Source: Streptosporangium sp. NBC_01755 (GTDB lineage Bacteria > Actinomycetota > Actinomycetes > Streptosporangiales > Streptosporangiaceae). Taken from it: DNA of 64,000 nt. Made by a program: the position numbers and the translations under genes. The notes under the pieces are model-generated. The model did no database searches and was not told the origin of the DNA. It saw nothing but the letters and a program-made list of their open reading frames with translations. The stretch lies in the NCBI RefSeq assembly GCF_035917995.1, contig NZ_CP109131.1, positions 5,022,001-5,086,000 of the forward strand, given 5' to 3'. Positions 59,967 through 64,000 of the stretch are shown in pieces; within the stretch, counting starts at the first letter, position 1, and each line of letters starts with the position of its first letter.

Positions 59967-61625
59967 TCAGTCCCAGGGCGGGGTGAGGTCGGGGAGGCGG
60001 TCCCGGTAGTCGCCGAGCCAGGCGCCGAACAGCACCAGGCCGCGTACCCAGAAGCGGTCGTTCCAGCCGTTGAACCGGGTCAGGCCGTCGGGGCCCTCGG
60101 CGATCACGGCGTGGAACCGCTCGGACAGCAGCGAGGGCACGGCGTCGGCGACGAGGGTGAGCATCCGGTGGCCGTACTCCCTGGCGGGTGCGGCGGCCGA
60201 GCGGAGCGGGACCCGCACCAGCGGCTGCTTGACCACGTTGGTGGAGGGCAGCGCGGCCACGCGCGGGTCGGCCGCGTACAGCAGCTCGCGGTAGAAACGC
60301 CCCTGGTCCTTGCGGTTCACCCCCACGGAGAGCGCCGCGTCGAAGAAGTCGGGGTGCATGAACGGCGCCGTGAACGAGACCTCGGGGCCGACCAGGTTGA
60401 CCGGGGAGCGGGCGATGCCCCGCGCCGTCCTGGTGTGCAGGACCGACAGCGGCAACTCCGCCCGGTGACCGTTGAGCATGGAGGTCGACTGGGTGAAGGC
60501 GTGCCCGACGCTGTCGGTGATCCACTCCTCGGCCCGCTCGGACAGGAAGGGCGTGGAGGGGGAGCCCAGCGCCAGCGAGCCGAGCAGCGCGGCCTTGCGC
60601 TCGGCCTGCGTGGAGGCCTCCAGCGCGGCCCCGCTGACCATGAAGTTCTTCAGCAGCGGCCCTCCGGCCAGCCCGTCGACCAGGGTCCGCCCCGCCCCGT
60701 GCACCTCGCGGGCGAAAGGGGTGTACCAGGCGTGGTGCGGGGTGAGGAACTCCAGCCGCCGCGCCGCGGCCAGCGCGTCGTCGGGGTAGGCGGCGGCGTC
60801 CTGGGGGATCACCCGATGGCGCACGCCCAGCTCGCGGGTTATCGCCTTGGCGAAGACGATGTCGGTGTCGGTGCCGTCGTCGGGGCTGGTCGTCCACGAC
60901 TCCACGTCGGCGCCGCGCGCCACCGCCACCGAGCAGAGCAGCCGCGAGTCGTAGCCGCCGCTGACCGGTACGAGCAGCGGGCGCCCGTCGAGCTCCTTGT
61001 AGACCTCGTGCAGGATCTCCAGGATCTCCCCGGCGGACCTGCCCGCCTCGTACGGCTCCTCGCGCAGCCACCGGGGCAGCATCCGCTCGACGGAGATCCG
61101 GCCCGACGCCCGGTCGAAGACCATCGCGCTCGCCCCGGCCAGCCGCTTCACCTGCGTGTACGGGGTGTCGTCGCGCAGCGGGAAGGTCAGCTGGATGATC
61201 GAGGCCCAGGCGTCCCAGTTGATCTCGTACGGGGTGCGCGCCAGGGAGAGCAACGGTTCGAGCAGCGAGGAGAAGTAGAGGGCCCCGCCGCGGAACAGGT
61301 AGTAGACGTCCACGAGGCCGAGGCCACCGGCGTGCAGGGTGATCCGCTCGCCGTCGTCGATCAGGCCGGGCGTCTCGTAGGTCTCGGCCACGGTGATCCA
61401 CGGCGCCGCCCCACCGGGCTTGCGCTCCCCCCAGGCGAAGGCCCAGGTGTGCTCGTCCCGCTGATAGGGCGGCAGCGGGGAGGAACTGAACAAGGCCGCG
61501 CCCTGGTCCTGGACGGCGGGTCTGACCCGCGGCCCCGCCCCGCGCAGCGTCTCCAGGACGGCCTCGTCGAGGTGTCCGATGCCGCCGCAGACGTACGGCC
61601 TCACATTGAACGTCGGCCACTGCAC
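59967..61625 (-). CDS. Asparagine-synthase-like protein
   Basis: 552 residues from GTG at 61625 (AGAGGAG nine bases upstream). The C-terminal half is an asparagine synthetase-type ATP pyrophosphatase domain with PPi loop VPVSGGYDSRLL (~residue 222) and FTAPFMHPDFFDAAL/SVGVNRKDQGRFYREL. The N-terminal half resembles the GATase/LuxR-like region but lacks the catalytic Cys2 of true glutaminases, and has WAFAWGERKPGG and LYFSSLLEPLLSL segments. Such proteins make amide or lactam bonds in cell-envelope or natural-product pathways (lasso peptides, capsules). It is divergent from a coiled-coil glycosyltransferase, so an envelope polymer or glycoconjugate role is plausible. Confidence 0.82.
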   Translation of the reverse strand: MQWPTFNVRPYVCGGIGHLDEAVLETLRGAGPRVRPAVQDQGAALFSSSPLPPYQRDEHTWAFAWGERKPGGAAPWITVAETYETPGLIDDGERITLHAGGLGLVDVYYLFRGGALYFSSLLEPLLSLARTPYEINWDAWASIIQLTFPLRDDTPYTQVKRLAGASAMVFDRASGRISVERMLPRWLREEPYEAGRSAGEILEILHEVYKELDGRPLLVPVSGGYDSRLLCSVAVARGADVESWTTSPDDGTDTDIVFAKAITRELGVRHRVIPQDAAAYPDDALAAARRLEFLTPHHAWYTPFAREVHGAGRTLVDGLAGGPLLKNFMVSGAALEASTQAERKAALLGSLALGSPSTPFLSERAEEWITDSVGHAFTQSTSMLNGHRAELPLSVLHTRTARGIARSPVNLVGPEVSFTAPFMHPDFFDAALSVGVNRKDQGRFYRELLYAADPRVAALPSTNVVKQPLVRVPLRSAAAPAREYGHRMLTLVADAVPSLLSERFHAVIAEGPDGLTRFNGWNDRFWVRGLVLFGAWLGDYRDRLPDLTPPWD

Positions 61626-61696
61626 CGTGCTGACTCCTCTGTGTCGCGATTGAGCAAAGGGTATCCTTTCGCCCGGCTGAGGAAACGGAGGACGGC

Positions 61697-63604
61697 GTGG
61701 CGGGCGACCAACTCGAAAGCACACGGCAGGCGTTACGGGAGGCGGTGGCTCACGCGGAACGGGCCTCCGAGCTGGCCCGGCTGCTTGACGCGGCACAGGC
61801 CAAGATCGCTGACGCGGAGCGGGTGGCCGAGGAACTGCGCGGGGTGCGAGAACTTCTCAGCGAGACCGAGGAGCGGCTGGAGGCCGCGAACGCGGCCGAG
61901 GAGAAGCTCCGCAGGGACCTGGCGGAGCAGCGTTACCAGGCCGAGGTGGCCAGGTGGAAGCTCTCCTCGGTGCAGGTGGCCCGCTGGTCCCGGCTCGGCG
62001 ACGCGATCAAGACCGGCAAGAGCAACCCGGTGCGGCTGGCGCGGGGCCTGCGCGGGGCGGCCAAGCCCGCCAAACGCCCGACCGCTCCCAAGCGCCAGCC
62101 GGTGCCGCGCAAGAGCGGTGACAAGGCGCCGGTGCCCGGGGCGTCCTTCCAGGCCACCAGCTCGGTCAGAACCGTCGGCGGCAGGTCGGTCAAGCTCAAG
62201 CCGTTCCGCGTCCCGACCGGGCCGAACACCCGCCCGCACCTGACCGCCGCCGTGATCTCCTCACCGCACGGCGAGGCACTGCTGCGCTACGAGTGGCGCC
62301 AGAGCACCGGCTTCACGCCGAAGGACTTCGCCCGGGTGCTGGCGGCAGAGGTCCCGCACCTGCTGCTGGTCGAGTCGGTGACCGAGGGGCCGTGGGCGCA
62401 GGAGCTGCGCCGGCCGGGGCAGGGGCTGCGCGCCCTGCTGTCCTGGTGCGGGGAGCGGGGCATCCGCACGGTCTTCTGGCACACCGGGGGCGAGGCGGCC
62501 GACTTCACCGCCGCGGCCAGGCTGTTCGAGCACGTCGTGACCGCGCTGCCCAAGTCCGTGAGGGCCTGGGGCGCCGCGCTGGCGGCCCAGGAGCCCGAGC
62601 CGGGCCGCCGGGCGCCCTCACTGGGAATCCTGCCCTTCGCCATCCAGCCGCGTGTGCACAACCCGCTGCCACTGGTCGGGGATCGGTTCGAGCGGGTGCT
62701 CTCGCTGGAGGAGCTGCTCCCCGGGCATCTGTCGTATCCGGACGTGCTCACCTCCTACCGCTGGCCCGTCGCGGTCGACTGCCCGCCGGGCACGGAGCCC
62801 TGGCGGATGGCCGAGCTGGCCGCCTGTGGAACCTCCATCGGCACCGATCCCGACCCGCGCCGGGCTCACCTGGCGCTCCGCCAGGCGTACGCCTCGGGCA
62901 CGATGACCAACAAGGTCGACGACCTGCTGGAGGCGATCGGCCTGCCCAGCGGCCGGGCCACCCTGAACATCTCGGTGATCATGATCGACCGGGGCGACCT
63001 GGAGCACACGCTGGCCCAGATCGCGCCGCAGAAGGGAGTCGTCCAGCTGGTGCTGCTGTCGGACGTTCCCGACGCCGCGGCGCGGGCCCGCGCCGCGCTG
63101 CCCGAACAGGTGCACGTCACGGTACGCCGCCCCGACCCCGGACTCACCACGGGCGGCATGCTCAACCGCGCCCTCGACCTGTGCCAGGGCGACCTGGTGG
63201 CGGTCATGGACGCCCGTGACCGGTACGGAGAGCACTACCTGACCGATCTCAGCCGGGCGTTCCTGTTCACGAGCGCCGACATCGTCGGCAAGGCGGCCTA
63301 CTACGCCCACCTGCGCGACGTCGCGGCGACGGTGTTGCGCCAGCCCTCGGCGGAGTACTCCTACCTCCCCGATGTCGCGGGTGCCACCCTGCTGGCCCGC
63401 CGCACGGTGCTGCGCGGCATCGGCTTCGCCGACGTCTCGGAGAACTGGGCCGAGGTGCTGATGCGCCAGTGCCGTGCGGACGGGATCAAGGTCTTCTCCG
63501 CCGACCGCTTCGGCTACGTCTGCCTCCGTGACCGCGACCGCTGGCTGCTCGGCTCGGCCCAGCTCGTCGACTACGGCCCGGCCGACCCGCACGCCCTGAT
63601 CTGA
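61697..63604 (+). CDS. Coiled-coil protein with glycosyltransferase-like domains
   Basis: 635 residues. Residues 1-100 are a long Ala/Glu/Arg coiled coil (EAVAHAERASELARLLDAAQ, ELLSETEERLEAANAAEEKL), followed by a basic Lys/Pro/Arg linker (105-150). A middle region (~175-415; LLVESVTEGPWAQEL, GERGIRTVFWHTGGEA, WRMAELAACGTSIGTD) resembles CgeB/GT-B-type spore maturation glycosyltransferases. The C-terminal region (~420-620; LNISVIMIDRGDLEHTLAQI, CQGDLVAVMDARDRYGEHYL) resembles a GT2-family GT-A fold with a DAR/DxD-like motif. Start at 61697 (GTG of VAGDQ) is supported by GGAGGACGGC just upstream. Divergent from the asparagine-synthase-like gene with ~70 bp between. Probably decorates surface polymers. 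Confidence 0.78.
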   Translation: MAGDQLESTRQALREAVAHAERASELARLLDAAQAKIADAERVAEELRGVRELLSETEERLEAANAAEEKLRRDLAEQRYQAEVARWKLSSVQVARWSRLGDAIKTGKSNPVRLARGLRGAAKPAKRPTAPKRQPVPRKSGDKAPVPGASFQATSSVRTVGGRSVKLKPFRVPTGPNTRPHLTAAVISSPHGEALLRYEWRQSTGFTPKDFARVLAAEVPHLLLVESVTEGPWAQELRRPGQGLRALLSWCGERGIRTVFWHTGGEAADFTAAARLFEHVVTALPKSVRAWGAALAAQEPEPGRRAPSLGILPFAIQPRVHNPLPLVGDRFERVLSLEELLPGHLSYPDVLTSYRWPVAVDCPPGTEPWRMAELAACGTSIGTDPDPRRAHLALRQAYASGTMTNKVDDLLEAIGLPSGRATLNISVIMIDRGDLEHTLAQIAPQKGVVQLVLLSDVPDAAARARAALPEQVHVTVRRPDPGLTTGGMLNRALDLCQGDLVAVMDARDRYGEHYLTDLSRAFLFTSADIVGKAAYYAHLRDVAATVLRQPSAEYSYLPDVAGATLLARRTVLRGIGFADVSENWAEVLMRQCRADGIKVFSADRFGYVCLRDRDRWLLGSAQLVDYGPADPHALI

Positions 63605-63859
63605 CCGTCGTACATCCTCGGTCCGCCTGGTCAGGGCGCGGCAAGGGCCAGGGAAGGGTGCGGGAGAGCGCGGCAAGGGGCCGGTCAGGGCCTGGGAAGG
63701 GCCAGGTAGCGGCAAGGGCCAGGGAAGGGCCAGGCAAGGGCCAGGCAAGGGTCCGGAGTCGGGCCCCGGCCCTGCGGCGGCGGGAGCCGGGGCCGTCCGG
63801 GCGGGATCTGCACGGGATCTGCACGGGATCTGTGGGCGGCGGACGGCTAGGCTGCCGGG
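63605..63859. repeat. G/A-rich repeat-filled spacer
   Basis: Bases ~63630-63755 consist of irregular copies of GGCAAGGGCCAGG, and 63810-63832 contains GGGATCTGCAC repeated in tandem. No gene. It separates the glycosyltransferase from the next gene. Confidence 0.8.
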
Positions 63860-64000
63860 ATGACGCCCGGCGCGCTCGGCGAGGTCCTCGGCCTGCCGCC
63901 GATCCCCAGGGGGACGTGGGCCGAGGAGGCGATCTACGTCTCCCCGGCCGCGCTGCGCCGGGGAGAGGCCCCCGAACAGATGGCCGGGTGGCTCCGCGCG
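63860..64000 (+). CDS. 5' end of an unidentified gene (runs off the window)
   Basis: An open frame from ATG 63860 to the window end, 47 codons with no stop. The N-terminus reads TPGALGEVLGLPPIPRGTWA, then EEAIYVSPAALRRGEAPEQM. Codon use (G/C third positions) is normal for this genome. I do not recognise the family from this fragment. Same strand as the glycosyltransferase, 255 bp downstream. Confidence 0.55.
   Translation, partial: MTPGALGEVLGLPPIPRGTWAEEAIYVSPAALRRGEAPEQMAGWLRA

Overview
The window is high-GC DNA (roughly 70% G+C by eye) with GTG and TTG starts, actinobacterial gene families (SARP regulator, PP2C and Ser/Thr kinase signalling, sugar ABC transporters lacking their own ATPase, TreY/TreZ/TreS, LitR-like MerR regulator) and dense gene packing. 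It looks like the chromosome of a filamentous actinomycete. Streptosporangiales (Streptosporangium/Nonomuraea-like) is my best guess, inferred from the general resemblance of the proteins.

Layout. 0-3 kb: a secreted NlpC/P60 hydrolase, tRNA-Arg(CCG) with a terminator, then a gene-poor, lower-GC patch with relics of a peptide deformylase and a LuxR-family regulator and one orphan ORF. 3-8.5 kb: a P2-type cation ATPase, a two-module RecB-like nuclease/iron-sulfur protein and a truncated SIS-domain gene. 8.5-13.1 kb: respiratory genes (geranylgeranyl-reductase-like flavoprotein, type II NADH dehydrogenase, cytochrome oxidase subunit I). 13.1-17.9 kb: an MBL hydrolase and a signalling/DNA-modification group: an HTH N6-adenine methylase with a Ser/Thr kinase directly downstream and a PP2C phosphatase divergent. 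17.9-20.2 kb: purC, the stump of a thioredoxin-reductase-like gene, an XRE-cupin regulator and a DUF488 protein.

20.3-29.3 kb holds the most intriguing set: a PP2C phosphatase, then an operon of an OB-fold membrane protein, a flotillin/SPFH protein and a 1726-residue AAA+ ATPase with coupled starts and a strong terminator. It resembles YqiJ/YqiK membrane modules with an added giant ATPase whose function is not known to me. 29.6-34.9 kb: prfC; a TetR/SDR divergent pair flanked by long (about 305 bp) inverted repeats; a protein of unknown function; and mscL. 34.9-38.5 kb: a large SARP-AAA regulator. 38.5-44.9 kb: the glgX-treY-treZ operon (glycogen debranching and trehalose from maltooligosaccharides). 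45-47.7 kb: an ECF sigma factor, a B12-type MerR regulator and an internally deleted photolyase, i.e. the remains of a light-response locus, ending at a 54-bp perfect palindrome. 47.7-54 kb: a small acidic protein, ung and a carbohydrate ABC importer with two lipoprotein binding proteins and an unusual permease. 54.1-57.8 kb: PadR plus an FtsX-type ABC exporter. 57.8-59.5 kb: treS. 60-64 kb: an asparagine-synthase-like protein divergent from a coiled-coil glycosyltransferase, and the 5' end of one more gene.

Recurring themes are trehalose/glycogen metabolism, Ser/Thr phosphorylation, and gene decay by deletion (at least five broken genes). All family assignments are from reading the translated sequence; no database search was run.
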